The notes under the pieces: model-generated
Told to the model about the DNA's origin: nothing
What the model saw: the letters and a program-made list of their open reading frames with translations, nothing else
Database searches by the model: none
Shown: piece by piece, positions 37,601 through 51,000 of the stretch
Position numbering within the stretch: the stretch's first letter is position 1
Layout: each line of letters opens with the position of its first letter
Program-made: the position numbers and the translations under genes
NCBI GenBank assembly: GCA_949152475.1
Contig: OX424555.1
Location: 58,819,977 to 58,883,976, forward strand
Length of the DNA: 64,000 bases
Source of the DNA: Terebella lapidaria
Lineage: Eukaryota > Annelida > Polychaeta > Terebellida > Terebellidae
Direction of reading: 5' to 3'

Positions 37601-39625
37601 ACCAGAATCTCTCGAAATTTGACACTAGCATGGTAGGGCAGCACCGGAATAGTTTCCACACAATAAAACCTGGAATTTGTGTTTGCTTTTTCTATCTGGT
37701 GCCAGTGCTGTAGTTGGTCACTCGTTCTAGGAAACGGCACTTGAACTGCACATAACTTTACCAAAACAGGTGAATTTCTTGGCAGTAAATGTCATTCCTA
37801 ATTTCAACGTTCATTTACCTGGAATTACAAGTGAATAACTGTCCAACCTATAAGTTGTAGTGCTGAAAAGAACTCCACATGTGATTCTGACTCATATATG
37901 AAATGCCAAAGGTGAGGAAACGTCTCTAGTACACCAATGAATCAAAACCATTACCATGTGGCATATATCATTAATTTAGACGGGAAATCAAAAGATACAT
38001 TGCATAATTCGCAGGGACATGAAAAAGAAAAATACATGTACATGCACACCTTGGTAGATAAAAAAAATTGCCCTCCAGAATTCCATCGTGGGTGTCTGCG
38101 ATTGGAGCCGACGCCAGTGTTCCTACGAGTTTATGTTTCTACCCATTAGACCACACCGGTATATCCCATAACCCCCACCCCTTACCCACCCCTTCACAAC
38201 CCCCAGGCTCAAACATCCCAAAACTGCTTGCATTAACCCCTTCTGTGGCATCAGCGGAGCATTCTGATATTCATATCGTATTCATTTGATGGCGCACAAA
38301 TTTCTTTGCCACCTGCGTGATATTGCACTCCCCGAGGGTGGGATATTGCACGGACTCTATGATATTATGGGATGGTGGCATGTGTCAGAGTCAGAGACCC
38401 CTGGCGGAGGCACTAATCAACGTCAGGAGAAGCGGTTGCCCGGATGCAGCCGTAAAGAACCCGGTCGGGTGCCGTAATACAGGTGTGGCGGAACATGATC
38501 CTCACGCAACAATTTCACATATTCCCATTTCGTGTTTGGGCTTTCATTGGAACCAGCGGCGTGCCTCGCAGTTTATCATATCCATATCTACCGGAGTGTA
38601 CACTGGACGCTAGTGCTTTATATAAAAGCACGATAGTACAGCGTCATGTTACGTTGTGAAATGGGGCCATAATTCATCGCATTATTTGTACGTGTACGAT
38701 TGCTATAACTCACATACATATACGTGTACATGTACATGTCATGTATGTACTGTCACGTGTTTCATTGTTTCAGTGTAAGGATGGCATGTAGCCTGAGCCC
38801 CTACATAACTGAACTAAATGAAATATGATGCAATGTTACAAGGTACACCACGTGATTTGAATGGGGTAACAATGGGTGCCGAAAGCGGGCCAGGAAATAG
38901 CAATGTTCGCACAACATTCTTCGCCAACGAGGCCACACTCTGTATAACTATTTTGAAAACAATACACCTAGCCAGGAGAAATATCCGACCTGAAATCGGC
39001 CGTTCCCGGACCGTTTAGGCAACGGTTTGTTTTCGTGGCATTTATTAGTCGCTTCGCTTTCCCATTGCACCTCGATACAATCGGGAACTTCTCGTGGCCT
39101 CACATGAACTTTGCCGATACCGTCCGCCAGTCAAACAATTATACTCCATAGGCCACAGAAATTCGGGAGAGGATGGAACAACTTCTCAGAGTTGCCAGAT
39201 GAACTCTACCTCTATAATGCTATGTGCAGAGATTACATCTTCCTTAGACGTGGCTGCCCAGAACTGCCCAGTGGCTATTCCCACATATCGCCCCGAATGT
39301 TTTCACTTGATATGTGTAATAAGCCTGGAGCGAATACCATATTTTGAAAAATCCCAAGGTCAATGCGTATATTATGAAATATTATCCATAATTGCCAAAG
39401 AGTATGTGGCAAACGCATTCGATACGTCAGCGTGTGTACTTTGAGTTTTCCCGACAAAGGTTAATCTATTTAGATCGCAGTTCGTTGGCACCGCTTATGA
39501 GATATGGCGGCTAACAAATATTATTCCTGAGTTCCCACTGTTGGCTGGTTGCATGGGTCAGAGAACAGACTTGATCAGCACCGACCTCGAAGGTTTTTAT
39601 CACCTCAAAGTGGCACAAAAGTCAA
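31625..39625. other. Eight kb with no secure gene or repeat
   Basis: The sequence appears single-copy within the window. Parts at 34.2-36.8 kb are GC-richer, with a GCGCGCGC run near 36.71 kb, and carry several short frames on the minus strand (for example 34529-34245, 35359-35027) without known domains. A poly-C run lies near 37.48 kb. This could be intergenic or regulatory DNA downstream of the Shisa-like gene. Confidence 0.5.
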
Positions 39626-39629
39626 CACT

Positions 39630-41703
39630 AGGTGCGCCTGTATGTCGGGGTCTTTATTGTGCACGATTAGATAATGAATAATTTCCTACATGTACATGTA
39701 CGGCTGTCAATTCATCGATGACTACTAATGCATGTAAACATGTACGTATATACTGTACCTCTCCCCTACATGTACATGGGCAGCTAAAATGTCAAGCAGT
39801 GTTATCGGGATTCTTCGTAGCGATACTATTATGAACTTTGTTGAATGATAATGATTTTTTGGATAATGCATTTACTGAACAAGCTGAGACTGATAGATTT
39901 CACCTCAGACCTACAGTACATGCAGTAGATATACATGTACCCGTTCCTATTGCTGCATGGAAGGGAACAAACTGTCGACCCAAACCAATCTGATGTAAAA
40001 GCTATAGCTATTGAACAACTCCGGCCTAGATTCACGCCTCGCCGTTTCGGTAATTTATCATATGACCAGGCATAATGAACTGCCCCGTCGAAAGATGCCA
40101 AATCAAAGCTGCTAAGAGTACAACAGCTCACCATGCAATCTGCATGGAACCATTGCCCAACCTGGGACCCACCAGCAATCCTTACAAAAACATGGGGGAA
40201 AAGCAACAATACACATGGTCGCCACTTGATACCTTGGCATTAGCCCTATTGCCGCCATCTGGATCGGTTACGATTCTCCAGACGAAGTTTATCCGGACGT
40301 CGGAAGCGACTCCCGATCGGAGGTGATCGATGACTTGATTGGCCCGTCTGGATCAACGGAAGTACAGCAACAACAAGTGGAGCGTGTCAGCCACTGATTC
40401 AGGATATGCCACGTGTTTTGGGAAGCACACGCGTGAGCCGGAAGAACTTAGCAAAACAAATCGTGGTGTCGCATGCGCGCAGGCGAAAGTGGAACCACGT
40501 GAATAAACGCAGCGCGAGTTGCATATCACGCTGGACAACCCGATAGCTATGTCTTGCTCCACGGCGGTCAATCAGACCGCACCTTGGACAAACATCGTGG
40601 CAGAGAGGGGAATCGAAGTTTTCGGGAGAATGGGGGGAGGGAGGCTTCGCCCAAGGAGATCTGTCACACCTGCACGTCACAAGGCCTGGGGTGCGCGGGG
40701 CGTTGCACGAGTGCTGTAGTAAATAAACGTCATATTTTTGGCAGGTGTTGGTGTGAAGAATATTGTCCATATTGATACCACATGAAACACGTGCATTATT
40801 TCGTGAAAATATGTGCAGAACAGCTAATGGATTATTTTGTAATATTGAGAAAATTGTGATTTTGACGTGCAAAATTTGACTATCCATACCCTGGAGTGAT
40901 TCTGTACAAATCAATCATGCTATCAACAGCGATTATGATGTGGAAATGTCATTCAGCACACCGAGAAGAAAGACGTTAAAATTAAATTCTTTCATTGCAT
41001 ACAGTATGTAGTCTTTTCGTGCAAAACGTCATGCTAGTTATTGTACATGTACATGCAAAGATTGGGTTTTTTCTTTGTTTTTTCTACCATTATGTTCAAC
41101 TCCAATGACTCACCTCGTGTATCAACAATGAAGAAAAACTCAGGCGACACAGTGGAACGACCGATGATTACTCATCCAGACAACAACTATGGGGGCTCTT
41201 CCAGAATCATTCGCAACTCTTCCAGATCCATTAGCTCCGAAATTTTCGACGGTTCCATCCAAGCAAGGCCATAAACACTTAGTTATGTGATATGTGGGAT
41301 ATATTCGATGACCGTTTCACCATGCGATGGCGAATCGGAGACGTTACACAAACACATAGACTAACTACATGTACCGTCTAACGGAGACAACCAGGCTTCG
41401 TGGCTGACATCAAGTTTGTGAAGTTCTTCGATGGCAGTCAACCAACTCCAGGCAATGTTTATCACAGATAAAGTTACGGCAGCAAACTACATATAAATAT
41501 AAATGCATAATGTGTACGTCTTTGGCACCGCGGTTTTTCTTTGTTGTCTCCAGCCAATTGCATAGATTTTTCCCGATACCTTTACAGTAATAATGTCCTG
41601 AATTCTGATATTGGACAGCTTGAGTGGTGCGCTATACACAACATGGCAAGCCGCGTGAACAACGGAGTCAAATGCTTGGTTCAAGTCATCTCGGCACCGC
41701 CAG
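39630..41703 (-). other. Probable 3' UTR of the Shisa-like gene; chance frames inside
   Basis: About 2 kb between the stop codon and the candidate poly(A) signal. It holds open frames on both strands (for example minus 40914-40399, 171 residues; minus 40209-39829) with no recognisable domain, no consistent partner exon and low-complexity stretches. I read them as chance frames in a GC-richer transcript tail. Confidence 0.35.
39653..39658 (-). terminator. Candidate polyadenylation signal of the Shisa-like gene
   Basis: AATAAA on the minus strand, followed within 30-40 bases by a T/G-rich stretch, is the first canonical signal I find downstream of the stop codon. It would give a 3' UTR of about 2 kb. 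Variant hexamers nearer the stop (about 41.5 kb, AT-rich) could be used instead. Confidence 0.3.
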
Positions 41704-42016
41704 CTACGAGCACATATCCTGGTGTTCATATTCCTGGTGTGATGCGTGCACTGACGCTTTAACGTCCATCGGGTCCACTTCCAAGCTGCCCCGACTGTTG
41801 TACCGCACCATGCCCGGCCGCGGCATTACAGGGTGTCTCCTGAGCGCTGGTACACCCTGCAGTACGAAGGGAGGTTGCTCTGACTCCAACATGCTCTCGC
41901 CTTCCTCTACTAAGACCCCGCTGTCGCGCTTCGTGTCTGAGTCGAGGCGGTGACCTGGCCGCATCATCACTGGTCGAAAGGACTTCATGCACAGCTGACT
42001 TGGGTCCGATATCGCC
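41704..42016 (-). CDS. Shisa-like exon 6: C-terminal tail and stop
   Basis: The acceptor is CTGTATTCAG. The only phase that fits exon 5 gives AISDPSQLCMKSFRPVMMRP and an open frame of 103 residues to a TAG at 41704-41706. The sequence is rich in Ser, Glu and Arg and ends YEHQDMCS. A longer rival frame runs over the same bases but would not join to exon 5 in phase. No PDZ-binding end of the EVTV type is present. A further alternative last exon cannot be excluded. Confidence 0.8.
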
Positions 42017-45000
42017 CTGAATACAGAATGTCGGATACGTCATTGAAGTCACCTCTACGTTTGTATTACGATGGCAATTTTTGCGAACACAAATCTGATA
42101 CCAGTACTTCAAGACATGATGAAGAAATTACCCCCACACTCAAGACATGTATAAGATGAAGAGAAACAAGATATCTCATGGCATACCTGGTGACCTTATG
42201 TTCCGCGGCTGCCTGTTCCTTACGCTCCTTGAAGCGTCTGCCAAGGGTCTTAGTCTCGGTCTCGCTGTCCGTATGACCACCGTGGCCCGCGTGGCTGCCT
42301 TGGAGCAGCTCCTGATGCTGCTGGGCCCCGGCGGCCTTGAGGCCCAGTCGGTGCATGTCGTGTTCCGTGTAAGGCGGAGGCTTGTCGGCCGGGTACTCCT
42401 TCAGCGGCTCCAGTTCTGTGCACATGGGAAGGAAGTCAGAGACATTTTATCAGTCGAATCTAGTAATGCTTCATTACATAATGCTTCATGTTCATGCCTA
42501 CAATGTACACGTGCATGCGAGCAGTGAATGTCATGCTTCAATTTTTGTGTGTAAGTCAAGACTTTATATGACAGAATCTAAACCCAAATCTTCATTGAAA
42601 TCTAGAATTCACGTTACCTTAATTACACCACCAAATTTCTGAAATTAGCCATTTGAGACGCTTCCGACCCAAACTCACCGTTCCAGCTGGCGTTGGAGTC
42701 GCCGTAGAGCTGTTTCATGATGGAGTCCAGGTCGGACATGGGCGAGCGGGAGAGGGCGGGTGACCATTGGCATCCACAGTGCAGCACTTCGGCGTGAGTG
42801 GCGTGGGCCACCGAGCACGAGGGTCGTGAGGGAGGCGAGTACTGACCGGGGCCACCGGGACCGGGGGACGGGTCCCTGTCAACGCCACCGTGACCGCTCG
42901 CTGCGGGGAGAGGATGGGGTAAATAATGACCATTGGAGAGTGGCGTCTCTTTATGTGTGCTGTTAAAAGTTGATGATAATCGATTGAGAGCTTTGGTTAT
43001 GAGTTTGAAATTGAAATTTTGCTCTGATCATATCCGTTAATTTCTTCCTCTACGGATATACTCACATATAAGGTACATGTACATAGGCCTATAAATTTTG
43101 TGAATGCTGACAGTGATCTTGATCAAATGTTATTATTCCCCCAAACGAGTTTTGTCAATGTTGCCAGTCAGCACGAATTTGATTTGACATACAATGTAGT
43201 GTAACGTATTAATACAAGAACCAGTTAACTGTAGGGTACATGTATTCGTTTACACACGTTTATCCAAAAACACACATACCATGTAACAGCTTTTTAAACA
43301 CCCTCTGTCATATCAATTGAGTTACACTATAAATTTTCTCGGTAATAATAAACATTTGCTTTCAAATATGCTGAACGATAGTATTATTTAATGCGACATA
43401 TAAATTTATAATCTCAACAAAATTTGAACTGATATGTCTTGGCCCTTGAATCCTGATGGGTTTGCTATTTCTTCTTTCCCATCGGTTCTGTTTTGTCTGG
43501 TGTGTTTCGTTATTGTACGTGACTGATATATCACTGTGATTCCAGACATGCACGCCATTAAAACACTACTATTGCCCATGCATTTGCTCTTAGCAACGAC
43601 CACATACTCTCGAGTTTTCTTGGAAATACTTTCAGCTTCTTTCCTGTCGTCGAAGAAGATTGATAATAACGAATCACCCTCGACTATAGCAAAATTTTAC
43701 ACTAAGATATTTCCACACAAAAGCATCATCATTTAAATCGTGGAAAACGATATATCCAGGACCACGGTGGGTAATCAATACGCACGTAGATTGATGAACC
43801 GTACGTACATCCATCCATTACGCTGGCGAAAGTGTAAGATTCCTAATTTTTCTAAAAGATACCTAGACGTTATTAATGCCTGGAAATCTATTATACGATG
43901 TAACCCTGTTTAACGCGTTGGATAAACGCATCAATCTGGTATTAAATGCAGCAGAACATTCAATCACATCTGCTATTTTGGAGAAGCGTGTAAACTTATT
44001 AAGGGAGTTTTCTGGGGTGAACGATACTTCACACGTTGAGCTGACAATGCGTGTGGGCAGGTTTAGCTGCAAGGGAAACAATAGCGTGTGAGTGAACAAA
44101 ATGTATCTAGAGGAATGAACGATCGAAAGGCTCGTGCGGCGCGTCAGTCACGCGAAAGTTTGTTTTAATTTTACTCAAATTCGCATCTGCGTGGAGATCT
44201 CAAATGGGGTATCAAAATAATTGCAGTCGGCCAGCTGGGAATGCGATATGTTGATGCGTGCTAATGCCTTATTGCGTCATGGGCCAAACACAATACGCGC
44301 ACGCCCATTAAAAGGTGACGCAACGTACGTTTCAGGCGCAAACGCGCGCGTAATATTACAAGCGCGATCATGCAGGGCACGTGTTGAACGTACACCGTGA
44401 AAGCTTTGTCAGATTTCGTTCAGGAAGATTTAGCTTTGCTATTGATAGAAAAAACCAAAATGACCCAAACAGATGTATAAATGTGATTTAACATCTTGAC
44501 AGTGGGCATCAATATACAAAAAGTGTAGCCTACATTTAATCTCTCTTATGGGTTTCTGCCTACATGTATAGGGGCTACATGTATCTATCACTAGCCCTTT
44601 AAACATATAAAACATGTATGTTATTGCATGTACTATCAGTAGCCTACTGATATATAAATGAACCATTATCTTTGATTAGACAGAAATAACATACAAAATG
44701 TGTAAACAGATGCATTTTATAAGAACCTGCATTCTCTGGCACATGAGCTTTGATACGTCCATAAAATAACACTTTTCGCCGAGAAAGAGATCCAATGAAG
44801 GATCGGAAGTTTTTTCAGAAGTTGGGAAAAACCAGTCCCTTTGAGCAGCATGACTTCAAGAAAAAACATTTTCTACCACGAGATTTTTTCACACTTTCCA
44901 CTGTGCAGAGTGAAAGGTTACATGGCCATCCAAACTTTCTTATCATGAAAACACAGCACCGAGAGTGTGGCAGCTTCCGCAAAATTTGTACACAAACCTC

Positions 45001-48000
45001 GCCCAGACATTTCCAGGCTGTATACAAAAACCAATGTCCCCCAGGGTCCCACCAGACACGAGCGTTTCCTTTCACATGCAGAATTCCACGGAAGCTACTC
45101 TCTACAAACCGTTTCTCAACACAAGCAATTTAGATCAATTAGTGTAGAGCTTTGATTTTTACAGGGTGAACCACGAGTTCAGTTTTTGAAGCGTATGGAT
45201 AAACTGTCCATACATGTATAGGCAGAAACCCACAGTTTCCGATGTAGGCCTGTTAGTACACGTGTGTTGCTTATACTATAGTATCTATGGCAACGGGTTG
45301 CCCTGCGGTCGGTTGACAAAATAATTGAATTCACTGCCTGACACAAATTGACAATAATTGAAACCGGAGGCGCGTACGGTGGCTATTTAATTCATCATTT
45401 CCTGCCATTTGTTTCACATTTAAACGCGTCCGTGAATTGTGATTTATGGGGGCGAAAATTGTGTGAGTTTTCTTACGTTTTTTTTTCATTTTAAAAATAA
45501 ATTCTGAATCTCACCTTGCACCGCCACATCTGGCAGGTCGTGGGACTGTTGCTGCTGTTGTTGTAGTTGCAGTTCCTGCTGGGCTTTTTGCAATCGTTTC
45601 TGTCGCTTCTTATATCCGGGACAACAGGGACAGAAACAACACGTGACGAACAGGACCGCAGCTAATACGACCAGTGTCACAGAAATGCCAATCACGATGG
45701 GAATGCTGCAACAAATAAATACATGTATGTGTATGTGAGGTTTTAAGAACAAATAACAAGCTAATAAATGATTACTAATTGTTGTGAATGAAAAAAATCA
45801 AATATCAATTATCATACCCATACAGTACAATTATATTCGGGTATTTTCGCGAATATACACGATAATGACTTTTGTTGGATCTTATGATGTATGGTCTATA
45901 AAGTGTTCCCGTAATATCTATGTAGGCCTGCCGGTATACTCCTAATACATTTATCAGACCTGTCTGTTCACACCCCACAAGGATTATATGTTCACCGAAA
46001 GAAATAACATTTATTTATGTCTCCCGCAGGAGAGAATCGAATACGACCATTTGAAATCCTGCCTCTCGATGTGCTTATCGCATACGCACTACGTACGACG
46101 TGACCGACGTAAAACGCGTTATCTCCAAAGGACGATCTCTTATAAACAAAACGCAAAAAGGGATATCATGTTTGGATATCGGGTAGCCCGTTGATATCAT
46201 CGTATCTTATTCCACTTCACAACAGGCCAACTGCCCAAGTTTAGGATGAAATTTCAATAGAAATTTACTTGGGTTTAGGGTCTAAGGAGGACCCCCTCCC
46301 CTATTAGAGTATGAGTGTCCATTTTGACATACACATACACCCCTCCCCCCCTCCCCGCGTCCAATCAGTGCCACTCTCTGACTCTATATTTAAGGATTGT
46401 ATGCACAACTTGAGAACGGGAACAAACAAACAGCTAAAACTTTTACACATTCCACAAGGGGCAGTCGTGGTATCGAATTGGGCATCAAACTGCGACGGAA
46501 GAGAACAGAGAGCGTTTACGTAAACAGTAGCTACGTGTAGCCAGATGATCTTAAACTGATATTGTTGTAAACACATTATTGTACGAGTTTTGGGGCATTA
46601 TTATTATAATTATATACAATAATCATATGTTTTCATATGTATACTGTATCAAAACAACAGTTGCCCTTCAGTGATTAAAGGGAGTCTATTATATAATTTA
46701 TACACGTAGTACAGAGGTGCTATCGAAAATATTTAGTTTTCTGCTTGAGGTTAAACAATCATTGAGTTCAACTTGAACCACTTCCTACTGAAAACACACA
46801 GGATTTCAGAAAGCTTTGACATCAAAGATTATTTAGCGTTTATTATCCAGTGTTATGCGACTGGTGAAAACTTGAATGTTTCTGACCCACATATTGCTAT
46901 GTATTCGATGTGTAGATAGAAGTTATCAGGGATGTGTATAATTTCTTATTTGAAGTTATAATTGGCTATATTTTTCATATGAAACATTGCATATTCATCT
47001 AAGCATGAGACACCCACAACTTTTGAAAAGCAAGTTTGGAGGCGAATTATGTATTAATGCATGTACATTTTATATTATAATGGGACAATAGATAAGTTAC
47101 CATGGTCAGAATATGTAAAAGCCATACCATACCCGAATACATTAATGGTCTTTAGTATTTTGGGCTATCGTGTAATACCGGACAACACATTAATACTCAC
47201 TATGAGACGACCTCTGGGGGCTCGGTGGTCTTGGGTTTGGGACAGCAGTACCTGCGCACGGCGTCCCCACAGCAGTACTGCTGGTCCGGGCCGCCCCAGC
47301 GGGGACAGTAGAACCCCGTGTTCCAGATACCGTTCTCGTCCATGTACCCCGGGCATATCTCATTGCCGCCTGCTTGCAGAGGGGGAGGGGTGGAGAATAG
47401 TACATTGTAATCGAGGGGCATTGATACATAGAAATGGTTACAATAGTCAGGATATAATCTGGAAGGGTAAAGATATAAGTAAAATGTAGACCTCCCTAAA
47501 AATGTGGTGAAGATGGTTTGCATTCAAATATATACATGTAGTCCTATTTTTCTAATGTGTTAGATTTACAATTAATTTAGTGAATCCATTTTAGAGATCA
47601 TGTTTTATGCAATCATATTAGTAAGAAAGGTTTCTTGAAAAGATCAACAATATCACGATGTCGATGGAGGCAGAATGTTTCCTTTGGGGGCTGTTGTTGG
47701 AGATTTGGTGGAGAGAAAACTTTGCTGTCCGATTAGATAATACACGTAACATCATCAAATCAGCCCAGAATTCTCGTGAGAACTTGAGAGGAGGAGTGTG
47801 AGCGAAAGATATTACTTCAAAAACTGCGAGAGAGGGCAAAAACGTGCAATGGAAACACGACGTGAAGATGAACCTGTTTGAAAAGAACAACAAAGAGTTC
47901 TCACTCTGTCGACTTCTTCCGCTTAATTTGTTTTCGAGATCAACAAAATTATCACCTATACGGGCCAAGTTATCGTCTGCAAACAACCCAACTCTTCGCT

Positions 48001-51000
48001 ACATTCTCCCAACAGACTACACTACGGATGGATAGACTATACACTTATTATAGTCGCGTGCCCACTCAAATCCGGATCCCTCTCCCAATTCCGTCTGGAT
48101 TTGGCCTTATCTTTATCCCGAAAGTCGGTGAGGGATCATTTAATAGTGCTCATTAGTAATGCACCTGGCTCGTTTTCGCGTTTGTATCGAAGCAGTAAGG
48201 CACAGGGAATCGGCGTACGAGATAAAGGCACTGGCCTGTCACAACATCGGCCATCACTCGTCCGAACTCTTCACAGGCGGAGTACGGAAAATCAGAAACA
48301 GGAAGCTAGACTTGTACTAGGCGATCAACGAATCAATTGGCAGAACTGTTTCTGGTTTAGCGCGTGTCTAACAAAAGAGAACGCGAGAAACGAGTAAAAA
48401 CTTCGTTAGTTTATAGACGCAATACAATGTGGGTTTCATTGTGCAAGTTTTGTTTCTTTCATTACATTTTCAACGATGCGTTAATATGTAAGTCTACATG
48501 TAAAATCCTACATGCTTATTATGCGTATGATGTTTTGAATGAATGAAGTTCGTGTTGCTATATAATATATAATCGTCAAACAAACTCGTGTATCTTTTTG
48601 ACAGTTTTTGATAAACCCTAATTAATTGATTTGTTCATGAACTATATATGAAGATAATGACGTGAGCAGGTATCTGGTAAACATACATCCGAAACTCCTA
48701 CTGTGTATTCACCAGGTACATTATTTGACACATTACTGCTTAAATTGGTATATATTTTTATCTACATGTACTACAATTTCCACAAGCGTAAACAGAGTTG
48801 TTATTTACGGACAATGAACTTCTAATTTGAAGGCCACGACCAGTATATAGTAAGTTTGGAAAATACACATAAAATCCGACCTTCTGTTTAGGTGTAATTT
48901 TTATGTTAAGCAAGAATGTAAGCTAGATCTGTTGTGTTAAACTTGAACAAACATTTACAAAGTGACAATTTACAGAGCGAATCCATTATCTTTTTCTGGG
49001 GAAAAGTTTACGTTTGAAAATTACAAAGTGACAAAGAATTTACTTGCACTGTCAGTACAGACCAATTAAAGGTCATTTATCGTGCACAGCTGTGTACTGA
49101 TTGATACGTTTGACATGGGTCAAAGAGGTGAATTTATAGTAAATCTGTGGTTAAGCAGTGGTAAGTGCATTTTTCATGGCTGTGACTAATTCTTTCTATT
49201 TCGGAAATATATAGGCCCACTTTTGACCAGGCAGCCCGCTCCTTTACCTGTTTACATGGAAGAGAACAATTTAGCATTTTGACTTGTTTGTTTTCTGCGA
49301 TGGACTGTATATTCTGACTACAAGTCGACGTGAGACTCTGCACCAGTCGCAATTTCATTATTGTCTACATGCATGCATGTAGGTAACACATTAAAAATGA
49401 AATTTGATTGGAGAGTCTCGTGAGTTCGCTGTGACAGTACACGTATATTTCAATGTTCTGCACTGAAATGTATACTTCCATAATTTTATATCATTTGGTA
49501 TTGTACAACTTCTGATTCTTGTAGAGAATATATATACGATTATCACGTTCTGCAACTCCTTCGACTTGCAACTTCTTCTATTTGGTCTTCGTCAGTGGCC
49601 GTAACGCAAAGGTTTATTTTTCTCCCGGCCGAGCGGGGTCCTGGTTCTGCGTACACGTCGGCTTCCAGAGTTGACTGTTTACGTTTGGGACATGGGTCGG
49701 CTCCCTGGAAAAACACGGCGATAAACTACGGCCCGTCTCTATTTATTTGCCTATATTAAACATTTTCTGCCTACCGACGTACACCTACTGTAACGTGATA
49801 TGCGCGCGTTCAAGGATCTTGGAAATTTCAGGAAGTTTTCCTGGATAATCTCGAGTTTAGAATTTCGTCAACTTTCGTCAATTTCTAGGAATATGTGGAT
49901 TTTAGCGGATCATGAGTAGTTTCAAACTAAACTCTCTGGTTTTATTTAATCCTTTTTTATTATTTATGCAAGTGAATGAGTAAATTCGATCTTGCGATTT
50001 CATAAATGTATATGATTTATCATCGTCGATACATGTATATCAGATATCATAGGAGTAAATATGATATTGTACAATGTACATAAACTGATCAATAGGCCCT
50101 AGTTTCTTCGGTGCATGAATCTGCAGGTTTCGAGGGATCTCAACAAACAATTCTGACTCAGCAACTGGGTCATTTCTCAAGTCATCAGTCTCCATGACAA
50201 CCATGATATGTTGTATACCTGACTGTTCTGATGTGTATATTCCCTTGGATATTTATCCTATATTCCACCTCCCCTACCCCCTGCTCCCAGAGAGGCACCC
50301 TGAGTAATAGCCCACGGTGGAGTTGGACGTAGGGGCGGGAATGCTTTGCATGATGGAACCTCTTCTCGTGGTTTCCGACGCCCGTTGGAGGTGGGAAGAG
50401 GGATATTGAGTCATTACCAAGGAAAATGTTTTTCGGACAAATGATCCTCGATGAATGTCAAATATTCGGCGATGTTTAGTTAAAATCTACTTTCTGACTG
50501 ACCCATGTGTTTCGCGTTTAGGTTGTTCAGTCATCACTGGGCAGTTCTGGCGAAATCATCTGCAGCCGTCTGACCCCCGAACTGCCCAGCAAAACGACCA
50601 TGCACATCAATATCTCATCTTGTATCTATCTCTCCCCCTCTACCATTTGTATATGTGTTGTGTTCCGCAAGAGAACGCAAAAGCAACCACAAATCCCTCC
50701 TGAAGCCTGCATTAATCCACAACATACACACAACAGAAAGCAAATCCACTGATGCAGATAGACACAGAAGTCCCGAGCATAATCCGGATAAGACCTAAGT
50801 ACTGTAACTGACCCATCTTATGCTGCACTGCGCTTCGCCCAGTCACTGTGACTAAACAATGACTAGCTCTAGGACAAACAAACGTACTGTTTGTGATCCA
50901 GGTGCCCAATCCGGATCAGTGACAACAGAACGTCTCCAGAGATGTGTCTGGACCAACACATCAAAGACGCGAATGTTGTTTTACTCTAGTGATACACGCG

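Noticed and set aside
40399-40914. 171-codon minus-strand frame, the longest in the window
   Set aside because: No domain, no start or splice logic, mixed low-information composition, and it lies in the probable 3' UTR of the Shisa-like gene.
41759-42112. Alternative 117-codon minus frame over Shisa exon 6
   Set aside because: It cannot join to exon 5 in phase, whereas the chosen frame does.
45372-45383. CGTACGGTGGCT, matching 12 bases of the 10.25-kb element's end
   Set aside because: The match stops there and no second end or satellite follows; probably chance.
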